A stretch of DNA of 62,367 bases. It comes from Xanthobacteraceae bacterium. Its GTDB lineage: Bacteria > Pseudomonadota > Alphaproteobacteria > Rhizobiales > Xanthobacteraceae. Each line of letters begins with the position of its first letter. Position 1 is the stretch's first letter. The stretch covers positions 1 to 62,367 of the forward strand of contig JAIELW010000012.1 in the NCBI GenBank assembly GCA_019752575.1, written 5' to 3'. The position numbers and the translations under genes are program-made. Shown in pieces: positions 42,190 to 50,444 of this stretch. Under the pieces are notes generated by a model. It saw nothing but the letters and a program-made list of their open reading frames with translations. It did no database searches and was not told where the DNA came from.

Positions 42190-43370
42190 GCGGAGACCGG
42201 ATGCTGCCTTACGGGCGACAAACCATCGAAGACGACGACATCGACGCGGTCGCCGCCGCGCTCCGCTCCGATTTCCTGACTACCGGGCCGCTGGTCGAGA
42301 AATTCGAAAAGCAATTTGCCGCGGCTAGCGGTGCCTCGCACGCCGTCGCCTGCAATAGCGGGACGGCGGCGCTGCATCTCGCCGCGATGGGCTTGCGTCT
42401 TGGCCCCGGCGATACCGCCATCGTTCCGACACTCACATTTCTTTCTAGCGCCAACGCGATCCGTATGACCGGCGCGGAAGTTTTCTTCGCCGACGTCGAT
42501 CCTGACAGCGGTCTGATGACGGAAGCGGGCTTTGAAGAGGCGATTTCGCTTGCAGGGAAATATCGCCGCGAGATTAAGGCCGCGATGCCGGTGCATCTTA
42601 ACGGTCGCATCTGCGACATGCGTTCGCTCTCGAACACCGCGAAGAAAAACAATATCGCGCTGATCGAGGACGCCTGTCATGCGGTCGGTGTGCCGTCCGC
42701 CGGCGCGAACGAGTATTCGGATTTTGCGTGTTTCTCGACGCATCCGGTGAAGACGATCGCGACCGGCGAGGGCGGCGTCGTCACCACGAAGGACTCGGCC
42801 GCCGCCGAGCGCATGCGCAAGCTGCGCAGTCACGGCATGGTGCATGCCGCCGAGGAATTGCAGCAACGCGACGAAGGCTTCGACAACGGCGCGAAAAACC
42901 CTTGGTACTACGAAATGCAGGAGATCGGCTGGAACTACCGGATGCCGGATATCCTATGCGCGCTCGGCATTTCGCAGCTCAAAAAGCTCGAGCGCTTCAT
43001 CAGGCGCCGCGAGGAAATCGCGCGGCTTTACGACCGGCTGCTCGCGCAGCTCGCTCCCGCGCTCAAACCCGTGCCGCGCGGCAACGATCCGCACGGGTTG
43101 CATCTCTATGCGGTGCTGATCGATTTTGCGAAGCTCGGCACTACGCGCGCGAAATTCATGAACGCGCTGCGCGCCGAAAATATCGGCACACAGGTTCATT
43201 ATCTGCCGGTGCACCGCCAGCCTTATTACCGCAACCGCTATGGCGATCGCACGTTGCCCGGCGCCGACGCCTATTATTCGCGCTGTCTGTCCATTCCGCT
43301 TTATCCTTCGATGACGGATGAAGATGCCGAGTATGTCGCGAAGACGCTCGGCAAGCTCGTCAAGGGATAG
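42186..43370 (+). CDS. pseC: UDP-4-amino-4,6-dideoxy-AltNAc transaminase
   Basis: PseC adds the 4-amino group to the product of PseB, using PLP and glutamate. The 394-residue protein has the PLP-binding lysine Lys189 in STHPVKTIATGEGG and the conserved substrate-binding end. It is in the aminotransferase DegT/DnrJ/EryC1 family, and the position directly after pseB fixes the role. Translational coupling to pseB is by ATGA. The gap to the next gene is 2 bp. Confidence 0.92.
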   Translation: MSGDRMLPYGRQTIEDDDIDAVAAALRSDFLTTGPLVEKFEKQFAAASGASHAVACNSGTAALHLAAMGLRLGPGDTAIVPTLTFLSSANAIRMTGAEVFFADVDPDSGLMTEAGFEEAISLAGKYRREIKAAMPVHLNGRICDMRSLSNTAKKNNIALIEDACHAVGVPSAGANEYSDFACFSTHPVKTIATGEGGVVTTKDSAAAERMRKLRSHGMVHAAEELQQRDEGFDNGAKNPWYYEMQEIGWNYRMPDILCALGISQLKKLERFIRRREEIARLYDRLLAQLAPALKPVPRGNDPHGLHLYAVLIDFAKLGTTRAKFMNALRAENIGTQVHYLPVHRQPYYRNRYGDRTLPGADAYYSRCLSIPLYPSMTDEDAEYVAKTLGKLVKG

Positions 43371-43372
43371 TT

Positions 43373-44830
43373 ATGGCGCCGCTTGTTGTGTTTCGCGCAG
43401 ACGGCGGCCCGTCGACCGGCGGCGGCCACGTCATGCGCTGCCTTGCCCTGGCTTCAGCGTTCGCCGCGGGAGGCTACAGAGTCGCTTTCGCATCGACCGC
43501 AGAGACATTCAAGTCGATCGCTCCGCTTGCCAATTCAAACTTTGAAAAACTTCATGTGAGCGGGACGCTGGAGGAAGAAGCCAGACAGATCGCGGATAAA
43601 TGGGCTTCCGAGAGTCCCTGGCTGATTGTCGATCATTACGGACGAGATGCGGACTTCGAGCGGCGGTGCCGGAGTTTTGCGAAGCGCATTATTGTTATCA
43701 ACGATCTTGCGGACCGCAATCACGACGCCGATGTTCTATTCGACAGCGGTGCGGACTCTGCGATCAGATACAAGAATCTTGTGCCTGCTGCGTGCCGAGT
43801 ATTTACGGGCCCATCATATGCGATCGTGCATCCTGACTTTTTGCTCGCGCGCAAGGCGGCATTGCCTCGGCGAGATGGCCGTTCGGTGACACGTATTCTT
43901 GTTACATTTGGGCAGATGGACCCGGGTAACGCAACGGCTCTCGCGCTGGACGCAATCGAAGCATGCGACTTTGGCGGCGCTGTCGATGTGGTGCTTGGGC
44001 AATCGGCTTTGCATCTCGCAGCCATCCGGCGCCGCGCGAAACACAAGATCAATCTTCATGTTAACGCTTCGAACATGCCGGCGCTGATCGCGACTAGCGA
44101 TCTTTCGCTTGGTGCAGGCGGCGTCACGGCGTTCGAGCGCTGCTGTCTTGGATTGCCATCTATCGCTGTTGAAATCGCAGACAATCAACGCGGTCTGATC
44201 GCGCTGTTAGCAGCGAAGGGGAGCGCTGTTGCGGCTGGCGCGCAAGATGCGCTTACGAAAGAGCAGCTTGCAGCAGAACTTTCCGAACTTCTCAAAGATA
44301 ACGGGCGGCGGAAAGCAATGTCGGATGCCGCAGCCGCGTTGGTTGATGGCCGGGGCGTAGATCGAATGATGGCGGCAATTGCCAGCGATGTCGTAGCAAA
44401 CGAAGTAGTCACCGCACGGCTTGCAGAAGCAGTAGATGAGGCTTGGTTGCTCGTGCTTCAGCAAAAGCCGGAGACGCGCCGCTATGCAAACGATTCTGCT
44501 ATTCCTACCGCGGAAGGACACCGGATCTGGTTCGCCGAAACGTTATCGAACCCGGATCGTCTACTTATGATCCTCGAAGCAGCCGGCAAACGTACCGGAA
44601 TCTTGAGGCTCGATCGTTCGCCTGAAGCCGATCTCGTCAGTATTGCCATCGACCCGGAATTTTACCGGAAGGGTATCGCGCAGGCCGGACTTGATATCGC
44701 GAGCGCGTTATCTCCGGGCAAAGTGCTGAATGCGCAGGTTCATGCAGAAAATGCGGCCTCGATGGCGCTATTTTCAAAAGCGGGTTATCGACACATCGAC
44801 GGAATAAACTATAAGCGACAACCAACATGA
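43373..44830 (+). CDS. pseG: PseG-PseH fusion: nucleotide-sugar hydrolase and N-acetyltransferase
   Basis: A 485-residue protein joining two pathway steps. The N-terminal part (about 1-330) is PseG, the UDP-sugar hydrolase, with GGGHVMRCLALA (His19) and a glycosyltransferase-like C-terminal lobe. The remaining part (about 345-485) is a GNAT acetyltransferase with VSIAIDPEFYRKGIAQAGL and 'VHAENAASMALFSKAGY', matching PseH, which N-acetylates the 4-amino sugar. PseH acts before PseG, so the fusion would channel the intermediate. In the model organisms these are separate genes. Its stop overlaps pseI (ATGA). GC is a little lower than average. Confidence 0.85.
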   Translation: MAPLVVFRADGGPSTGGGHVMRCLALASAFAAGGYRVAFASTAETFKSIAPLANSNFEKLHVSGTLEEEARQIADKWASESPWLIVDHYGRDADFERRCRSFAKRIIVINDLADRNHDADVLFDSGADSAIRYKNLVPAACRVFTGPSYAIVHPDFLLARKAALPRRDGRSVTRILVTFGQMDPGNATALALDAIEACDFGGAVDVVLGQSALHLAAIRRRAKHKINLHVNASNMPALIATSDLSLGAGGVTAFERCCLGLPSIAVEIADNQRGLIALLAAKGSAVAAGAQDALTKEQLAAELSELLKDNGRRKAMSDAAAALVDGRGVDRMMAAIASDVVANEVVTARLAEAVDEAWLLVLQQKPETRRYANDSAIPTAEGHRIWFAETLSNPDRLLMILEAAGKRTGILRLDRSPEADLVSIAIDPEFYRKGIAQAGLDIASALSPGKVLNAQVHAENAASMALFSKAGYRHIDGINYKRQPT

Positions 44831-45879
44831 TCACGGCCAACATAAATATTGCGGGCAGGCATATCGGCCCCTCGCATCCGCCATATGTGATCGCCGAGAT
44901 CTCCGGCAATCACAACGGCAATATCGAACGCGCCTACGCGATCATCGACGCGGCGAAAGCTGCGGGCGCCGATGCGGTCAAGTTGCAAACCTATACGCCG
45001 GACACGATGACGATCAACCACAACGGTCCCGGCTTTCGTATCGATGGCGGTCCGTGGGACGGCCGCAGCCTCTACGAACTCTATGGCGAAGCGCAAACGC
45101 CGTGGGACTGGCACATCAAACTTTTCGACTATGCACGCAAGGCCAAAATCGTCTGCTTCTCATCGCCGTTCGATGAAACGGCGGTCGATTTTCTGGAAGG
45201 TCTCGGCGCGCCTGCATATAAAATCGCGAGCTTTGAAGTCGTTGATATTCCGCTCATTCGATACGTCGCCAAGCGCGGCAAGCCAGTAATTATCTCGACC
45301 GGTATGTCTTCCTATGACGAACTTGATGAGGCGGTGTCGGCAGCTAAGGAAAGTGGCGCTACAGGTGTTGTGTTGTTGCACTGCATATCAGCCTATCCGG
45401 CGCCTGCCGACGAAGCAAACCTGCGGCGGATTCATACGCTCGCTGAGCGTTACCGCTGCCCGATCGGACTTTCCGATCATACGCTCGGCACAGCGGTTTC
45501 GACTGCTGCGGTGGCACTCGGCGCAATGGTCATAGAAAAGCATCTTACGCTGGCACGATCTGACGGCGGACTGGATGCGGGGTTTTCGCTTGAGCCCGCC
45601 GAGTTCAAAGAACTTGTCGGCAGCGTCAAGACGTCCTTCGCGGCACTCGGCCGTGCGGACTATGGCCGCGCGAAGAGTGAAGCGCCTAATCTCATCTTTC
45701 GCCGTTCGCTTTACGTGGTGAAGGATATCGCGGCGGGCGAAGCGTTGACGAAAGAAAATGTGCGCTCGATCCGCCCGGGCTTCGGTCTATCGCCAAAGCA
45801 TTTTCCCGAAATCATCGGGCGCCGCGCTCGCAAAGCGATAACGCGTGGTACGCCGCTTTCGCTCGAATTGATCGATTAA
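44827..45879 (+). CDS. pseI: Pseudaminic acid synthase
   Basis: PseI condenses 2,4-diacetamido-2,4,6-trideoxy-L-altrose with phosphoenolpyruvate to give pseudaminic acid. The 350-residue protein has the NeuB TIM barrel (HNGN near 29-32, LSDHTLG with His228, IEKHLTL with His249) and a C-terminal SAF (antifreeze-like) domain. The two metal-ligand histidines are 21 residues apart, as in NeuB (His215 and His236). The start overlaps the pseG stop. The stop overlaps the convergent pseF stop by four bases (TTAA). Confidence 0.92.
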   Translation: MITANINIAGRHIGPSHPPYVIAEISGNHNGNIERAYAIIDAAKAAGADAVKLQTYTPDTMTINHNGPGFRIDGGPWDGRSLYELYGEAQTPWDWHIKLFDYARKAKIVCFSSPFDETAVDFLEGLGAPAYKIASFEVVDIPLIRYVAKRGKPVIISTGMSSYDELDEAVSAAKESGATGVVLLHCISAYPAPADEANLRRIHTLAERYRCPIGLSDHTLGTAVSTAAVALGAMVIEKHLTLARSDGGLDAGFSLEPAEFKELVGSVKTSFAALGRADYGRAKSEAPNLIFRRSLYVVKDIAAGEALTKENVRSIRPGFGLSPKHFPEIIGRRARKAITRGTPLSLELID

Positions 45880-46562
45880 GACTTCTGTTGCTTCGCGTAG
45901 TATTCGGCGAGCTCGAAATCTTCCTTCGTATCGATGTCGATGGAGCGTTCGCGCGGCATAACATGGCCGCGTAACGGCACTCCGTAAAATCCATGCTTGG
46001 TTTTGAATGCGGAGATATTCACGCAGTATGTGCTTCCGTTGCCGGCGGCATAGCGATCGACATCGGAAGCGCGTTTGCTGATGAGTTCCGGAAACACAGG
46101 CTCGATCTTCTGGGCTGGTTTAAGAACCAAAGCCTGATGCACGGGCTGGTGAAATTCGGTAACAGCCATTGCAAAATCGCAGCCATCCCCCAGAAGAGCG
46201 TGGGTTGCGCGAATGTCGCCTGCGTTTCGCAAAGGCGCAGTCGCGTAAAGCACGGTTAGTGTCGCGAAGCTCTCGCCGTTCGTCTTCAGACGGCCGATCA
46301 ACTCAAGGCACACTTCGGTTATTGTCGAGGCATCGGTGGCAAGCGAAGCCGGGCGCATATCGACTTCGCCGCCATGGCGCGCGGCGACTTCTGCGATAGC
46401 GCTATCTTCGGTTGACACGAGTATGCGGTCGAAGACGCCGGAGGCCTTCGCCGCTTCAATCGTATAGGCGATGATTGGCTTGCCTAAAAAGCCGATGATA
46501 TTTTTTCGTGGAAGGCGCTTTGACCCGCCACGCGCCGGAATGACTGCAAGGTGGCGTTTCAA
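45876..46562 (-). CDS. pseF: Pseudaminic acid cytidylyltransferase
   Basis: PseF activates the sugar to CMP-Pse. The 228-residue protein opens with the CTP-binding motif 'VIPARGGSKRLPRKNI' and has the central 'EDFELAEYYA' end. It is a member of the CMP-NeuAc synthetase family (NeuA-like) and lies beside pseI, which supports the PseF call. It is convergent with pseI and 6 bp downstream of the NeuB-like gene on its own strand, so these last two form a short operon. Confidence 0.88.
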   Translation of the reverse strand: MKRHLAVIPARGGSKRLPRKNIIGFLGKPIIAYTIEAAKASGVFDRILVSTEDSAIAEVAARHGGEVDMRPASLATDASTITEVCLELIGRLKTNGESFATLTVLYATAPLRNAGDIRATHALLGDGCDFAMAVTEFHQPVHQALVLKPAQKIEPVFPELISKRASDVDRYAAGNGSTYCVNISAFKTKHGFYGVPLRGHVMPRERSIDIDTKEDFELAEYYAKQQKS

Positions 46563-46568
46563 GCGATG

Positions 46569-47615
46569 TTATCCGATGTCGCTCTGCGCGAGCATGTGGC
46601 CCTTCGGCAGCGGCTGCCGCAGTTTCATGTCGGCGCAGCGTTCGAATTCATCTGGACCCATTCCCCAGCCGGGACGGCGGAAATCGACTTTCAAATCCTT
46701 CACGTTCGTGCCAGCGGGAGCGTCAGCTGCGAGGAAAGTACTCCGCCGATAAGCGACGCGGTGCTTTCGTTCTTCAGGCGTCATGATGCGGCGAGGTCCG
46801 CCCAGCGCGAGACCAACTTCGCGTACCGTTTTGACAAATTCCGTCGCGTCGTTCGGCTCGAGCGAGAACATATGCTCGACGCTGCGCGTTGTGCGGTCGA
46901 AGGTAATGGTCTTCTCGACGAGATTGGCGCCGAGCGCGATCGCGGCAATCGTCTTGTCCCAGCCCGGGGAATGGTCGGAGTAGGCAACCGGCAAATTGTA
47001 GATATTTTTTAAGGTCGGAATCACACGCAGATTGATTGCGCTGGGAATAGCTGGATAGCCGGGCGGGCAGTGGTGAATGATGATGTCATTGTTACCTTCG
47101 GACCGGATCACGTCGACGGCAGCTTCGACATCGCCCATCGTTGCGTTGCCGGTATCGATCTGAACATTCAAGCCAGTGCGGGCAGCAAGACGCAAAAACG
47201 GAAAATGATTGATGTCCGCTGATGCGATTTTGATCGTGTCGCAATTCATTTGCTTTACGAGTTCCAGTTCTTCCTCGAACGTGACCGTAGCAAAGAAGGC
47301 AAGACCGAGTTTGTCACAATATTTTTTCAATTCAAGCCATTCTTTGTGGCTGAGCATGCGCCGCTTTAGAAGATCGTAGAGCGGTTCGGATACCGTTTTT
47401 GTTTCGCCGGTATTTTTGTCGACCAGGATGTCGTAGCTGAACATCTGCTCGCGGTCGCTGACGAGTTTGTCAGCGTCTACAATCTGGAATTTGATCGCGT
47501 CGCCGCCGGCGTTCGCAGCAACTTCTGCGAGCCCCTTCGCCGTTTCGAGACCATTATGCGTAGGACCCGCTTCGAATGTAATGAAGCACTTTTCCTGATC
47601 GCCAATCCGACGCAT
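46569..47615 (-). CDS. Second NeuB-family synthase with altered metal ligand
   Basis: A 348-residue protein of the sialic acid synthase family with a complete TIM barrel ('EAGPTHNGLETAKGLA', 'KIASADINHFPFL') and SAF domain ('YRRSTFLAADAPAGT'). The first metal-ligand His is present (His215 in SDHSPG), but the second, expected 21 residues later in an EKH/ERH motif, is Thr236 (EKTITFD). The spacing and numbering equal those of Neisseria NeuB, so the substitution is real in alignment. It may act on another substrate or metal. It is in one short operon with pseF and divergent from hisH2. Function is inference. Confidence 0.8.
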   Translation of the reverse strand: MRRIGDQEKCFITFEAGPTHNGLETAKGLAEVAANAGGDAIKFQIVDADKLVSDREQMFSYDILVDKNTGETKTVSEPLYDLLKRRMLSHKEWLELKKYCDKLGLAFFATVTFEEELELVKQMNCDTIKIASADINHFPFLRLAARTGLNVQIDTGNATMGDVEAAVDVIRSEGNNDIIIHHCPPGYPAIPSAINLRVIPTLKNIYNLPVAYSDHSPGWDKTIAAIALGANLVEKTITFDRTTRSVEHMFSLEPNDATEFVKTVREVGLALGGPRRIMTPEERKHRVAYRRSTFLAADAPAGTNVKDLKVDFRRPGWGMGPDEFERCADMKLRQPLPKGHMLAQSDIG

Positions 47616-47740
47616 TTTCTAGTGACCTTTTTTTAATTCTGGCCTCATGTACCGGAGGTCTAGGCACCTGTGAAGAGCCTTTTGCGGCGCGACATCATAT
47701 GGTACCAACAGCCCTCAGCCACCCTTCAGCCGGTCCAGAA

Positions 47741-48352
47741 ATGTCTAGCGTCTCCATTATCGATTACGGAATGGGCAATATCCGCTCGGTGATGAACGCG
47801 CTGTCGGAAATCGGCACGACCAGTGAACTCGTCGCGGACCCCTCCGCGGTTTCGAGATTCGACCGCGTCATTCTTCCAGGTGTCGGTGCGTTTGCGCAGG
47901 CGATCGCGCGCCTCCGGGAGAGTGGTATGAAAGAGGCACTCGATCAGTACGTAGCGACCGGAAAGCCGCTGCTCGGGATTTGTCTAGGTATGCAGCTCAT
48001 GTGCTCCACATCGTCCGAAGATGGAGAACATCAAGGACTCGATTGGATAAAGGCAAAGGTGGTGCGTTTTCCCGATATCGAGGGGATAAAGGTGCCGCAT
48101 ATGGGCTGGAACGCGCTGCAATTCGCAAGCGGCGATCCGCTGTTCGCCGGCCTCGAAGAGAGCGGTGACGTTTATTTCGTGCATTCCTATTACGTGGACT
48201 GCGCCGATAAGAAAGATCAGGTCGCAACTACCGAGCACGGTATTCCATTTGCATCCATGTTCCGGCGCGACAATCTTTACGGCATGCAGTTCCACCCCGA
48301 GAAGAGCCAGCAGATCGGCCTGACGCTGCTGTCAAACTTTCTGAAATCCTGA
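47741..48352 (+). CDS. hisH2: HisH-type glutamine amidotransferase of the acetamidino module
   Basis: A 203-residue class I glutamine amidotransferase. The triad Cys81 (GICLGMQ), His185 and Glu187 (FHPEKS) is complete, so it can provide ammonia. It pairs with the next gene, a HisF2-type protein, 2 bp downstream. Since PseA follows, the pair is of the WbpG-associated kind, which installs an acetamidino group on a sugar, and not part of histidine synthesis (hisI is elsewhere in the window). The start at 47741 is set by the conserved IIDYGMGN motif. Confidence 0.88.
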   Translation: MSSVSIIDYGMGNIRSVMNALSEIGTTSELVADPSAVSRFDRVILPGVGAFAQAIARLRESGMKEALDQYVATGKPLLGICLGMQLMCSTSSEDGEHQGLDWIKAKVVRFPDIEGIKVPHMGWNALQFASGDPLFAGLEESGDVYFVHSYYVDCADKKDQVATTEHGIPFASMFRRDNLYGMQFHPEKSQQIGLTLLSNFLKS

Positions 48353-48354
48353 AA

Positions 48355-49128
48355 ATGCTGAAGAAGAGACTGATCGCAGTTCTGATCCTGCGCGAAGGAC
48401 AAGTCGTGCAGAGTGTGCGCTTCAAGCACACGAACGTTATTCACTATAATCCGGTGCATGCCGTCGAAGCCTTCAATAAGTGGGCGGTCGACGAACTCGT
48501 CGTGCTGAACGTAACGCGAAGTGCGAATTCTGCTGCGCAATTCGCGGAAGCGGTTGCGAGTATCTCGCGTCATTGCTTCGTGCCGCTTGCAGTGGGCGGC
48601 TGGATCACCGACGAAGCGTACGCGACGACGTTGCTACGCAGCGGTGCGGACAAGCTCATTCTGAATACGGCTTTTGCCGACGATACTAATCTTGTGAATA
48701 TGCTCGCGGCGCGGCACGGACGACAATGCATCATCGCCTCGATGGACGTGAAGCTGAACGAGGGCAAGCAGACCGTCCATGTCGATCGCGGCCGGCGAGA
48801 TACGGGGATTGAGCCGCTTGAGTGGGCGAAGCGCGCCGTAGACAATGGTGCCGGCGAAATATTCTTTAATTCGGTCGACCATGACGGTGCACGAAAGGGA
48901 TATGCCCTCGATGTGCTCGGCCGTATATGTGCGGCAGTGCCGGTTCCGGTAATCGCCTTTGGCGGGGTCTTTTCATGGGACCACCTCGTCCAAGGCATCT
49001 CAGCCGGGGCGGAAGCGGTTGCCGCAGCTAACATTTTCCACTATTCGGAGCAGGCTACGCGGAAGGCAAAAGCATTTCTCGCGGAAGCTGGCGTTTCGGT
49101 CCGCCAAGAAGGCCGCCTGCTAACGTGA
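48355..49128 (+). CDS. hisF2: HisF2-type acetamidino modification protein
   Basis: A 257-residue TIM-barrel protein of the HisF family, AglZ/HisF2 branch. At residue 11, where true HisF has the catalytic Asp (CLDV), it has Ile (AVLILREG). The second catalytic region, 'EIFFNSVDHDG', still carries Asp residues. Loss of the first Asp agrees with an ammonia-channel role without imidazole-glycerol-phosphate synthesis. It stands between hisH2 and the amidotransferase, as in the Campylobacter and Pseudomonas loci. Confidence 0.87.
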   Translation: MLKKRLIAVLILREGQVVQSVRFKHTNVIHYNPVHAVEAFNKWAVDELVVLNVTRSANSAAQFAEAVASISRHCFVPLAVGGWITDEAYATTLLRSGADKLILNTAFADDTNLVNMLAARHGRQCIIASMDVKLNEGKQTVHVDRGRRDTGIEPLEWAKRAVDNGAGEIFFNSVDHDGARKGYALDVLGRICAAVPVPVIAFGGVFSWDHLVQGISAGAEAVAAANIFHYSEQATRKAKAFLAEAGVSVRQEGRLLT

Positions 49129-49141
49129 GCCCAGCTTAGTC

Positions 49142-50431
49142 ATGGAATACTGCGCGCGCTGTCTGTATCCGGCAAACGCGAAACCGACGATCATTTTCGA
49201 CGACGATGGCGTATGCAGCGGCTGCCGCTATCACGAGAGTCGCAAGACGATCGAAATCGATTGGGATGAGCGGCAAAAACAATTCGAGCGCATCGTTGAC
49301 GAAGCCAAGAAGATGGCGCGGGAGCGCGGCAACAGTCACGATTGCATCATCCCGATCAGCGGCGGCAAAGACAGCCATTTTCAGGTGTGGCTGCTTAAGA
49401 AAAAATACGAGATGAATCCGCTCCTTGTAACATTCAATCACTGTTACAATTCTCCAGCGGGCAATCGAAACCTCTACAATCTGATCGAAAAATCGGGCTG
49501 CGATCATATCCGCGGCACCGCTGGTCTCGACTCCGTACGGCGTATCTCGCGCTACATGTTGGAGAAGGTCGGCGATCTTACCTGGCACTATCACGCCGGC
49601 ATCAAAACCTTTCCGATTCAGATCGCGGTAAAATACAACATCCCGCTGATGGTCTGGGGCGAGCACGGCTTTGCCGAGCTTACCGGTCTTGTTACGCTCG
49701 AAGACTTCGTGGAGTTCACAAAGTGGTCGCGCAAAGAGCACGACATGCGCGGTTACGAGTCGGCGGATCTAATCGGGAAGAACGGCATCACGATCGGCGA
49801 CATTTCTCCTTATGTCTATCCGAGCGACGAGGAAATCGCGCGTTGCGGTCTGCGTGGCATTTATCTTTCCAATTTCTATTATTGGAATGCGAAAGAGCAA
49901 TATCTCACAATGAAAAAGGAGTGGGATTTTGCTGCGATTACCTATGAGCGCGATCGGACCTTCAATCTATTCAGCAAGATCGAAGATCACGCGAACGACG
50001 TGCACGACTATCTGAAGTACCTGAAATTCGGCTATGGCCGTGCGACGGACGATGCCAGCATGGAAATTCGCCATGGGCGAATGACGCGCGAAGAGGGAAT
50101 TGAGATGGTCAAGCGCTACGATGCGCGCGAGCCTTCTTCACTGCCTGCGTATTGCAAATTCCTGGGTTTGAGCGTTCAGCAATTCTATGACCTTGTCGAA
50201 CCGATGCGGGACAAGCGGATTTGGGAAAAGAAAAACGGAAAGTGGGAAGCGAACGACTCCGTTGATCGGCATCCGATCGCGCAACGCGAAGAGGCGGCCG
50301 CTATCGATCAGGTTGCCGATCGCGCGCTATCGGATGAAAATCGAAGCCTATATTACAATCCCAAAAACCCGCCCATGCCGTCCGGCGATACCGATCTCGA
50401 CAAGCCCTCGACCACTTTCCGCGTGATTTGA
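49142..50431 (+). CDS. pseA: N-acetyl sugar amidotransferase (PseA/WbpG family)
   Basis: PseA/WbpG uses ATP to activate an N-acetyl group of a sugar so that ammonia can turn it into an acetamidino group. The 429-residue protein has the PP-loop motif SGGKDS at residues 73-78 and a Cys cluster (Cys4, Cys7, Cys25, Cys28) that probably binds zinc. With HisH2 and HisF2 just upstream it makes the standard three-part module. In the C. jejuni locus this step yields the 5-acetamidino form of pseudaminic acid. The order hisH2-hisF2-pseA fits; the exact position on the sugar is inference. Confidence 0.88.
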   Translation: MEYCARCLYPANAKPTIIFDDDGVCSGCRYHESRKTIEIDWDERQKQFERIVDEAKKMARERGNSHDCIIPISGGKDSHFQVWLLKKKYEMNPLLVTFNHCYNSPAGNRNLYNLIEKSGCDHIRGTAGLDSVRRISRYMLEKVGDLTWHYHAGIKTFPIQIAVKYNIPLMVWGEHGFAELTGLVTLEDFVEFTKWSRKEHDMRGYESADLIGKNGITIGDISPYVYPSDEEIARCGLRGIYLSNFYYWNAKEQYLTMKKEWDFAAITYERDRTFNLFSKIEDHANDVHDYLKYLKFGYGRATDDASMEIRHGRMTREEGIEMVKRYDAREPSSLPAYCKFLGLSVQQFYDLVEPMRDKRIWEKKNGKWEANDSVDRHPIAQREEAAAIDQVADRALSDENRSLYYNPKNPPMPSGDTDLDKPSTTFRVI

Positions 50432-50444
50432 CAACGGCGAGGCC

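Noticed and set aside
47741-49128. hisH and hisF of histidine biosynthesis
   Set aside because: The HisF homologue lacks the Asp at residue 11, and both are embedded next to the sugar amidotransferase gene. The sugar-modification role is better supported.
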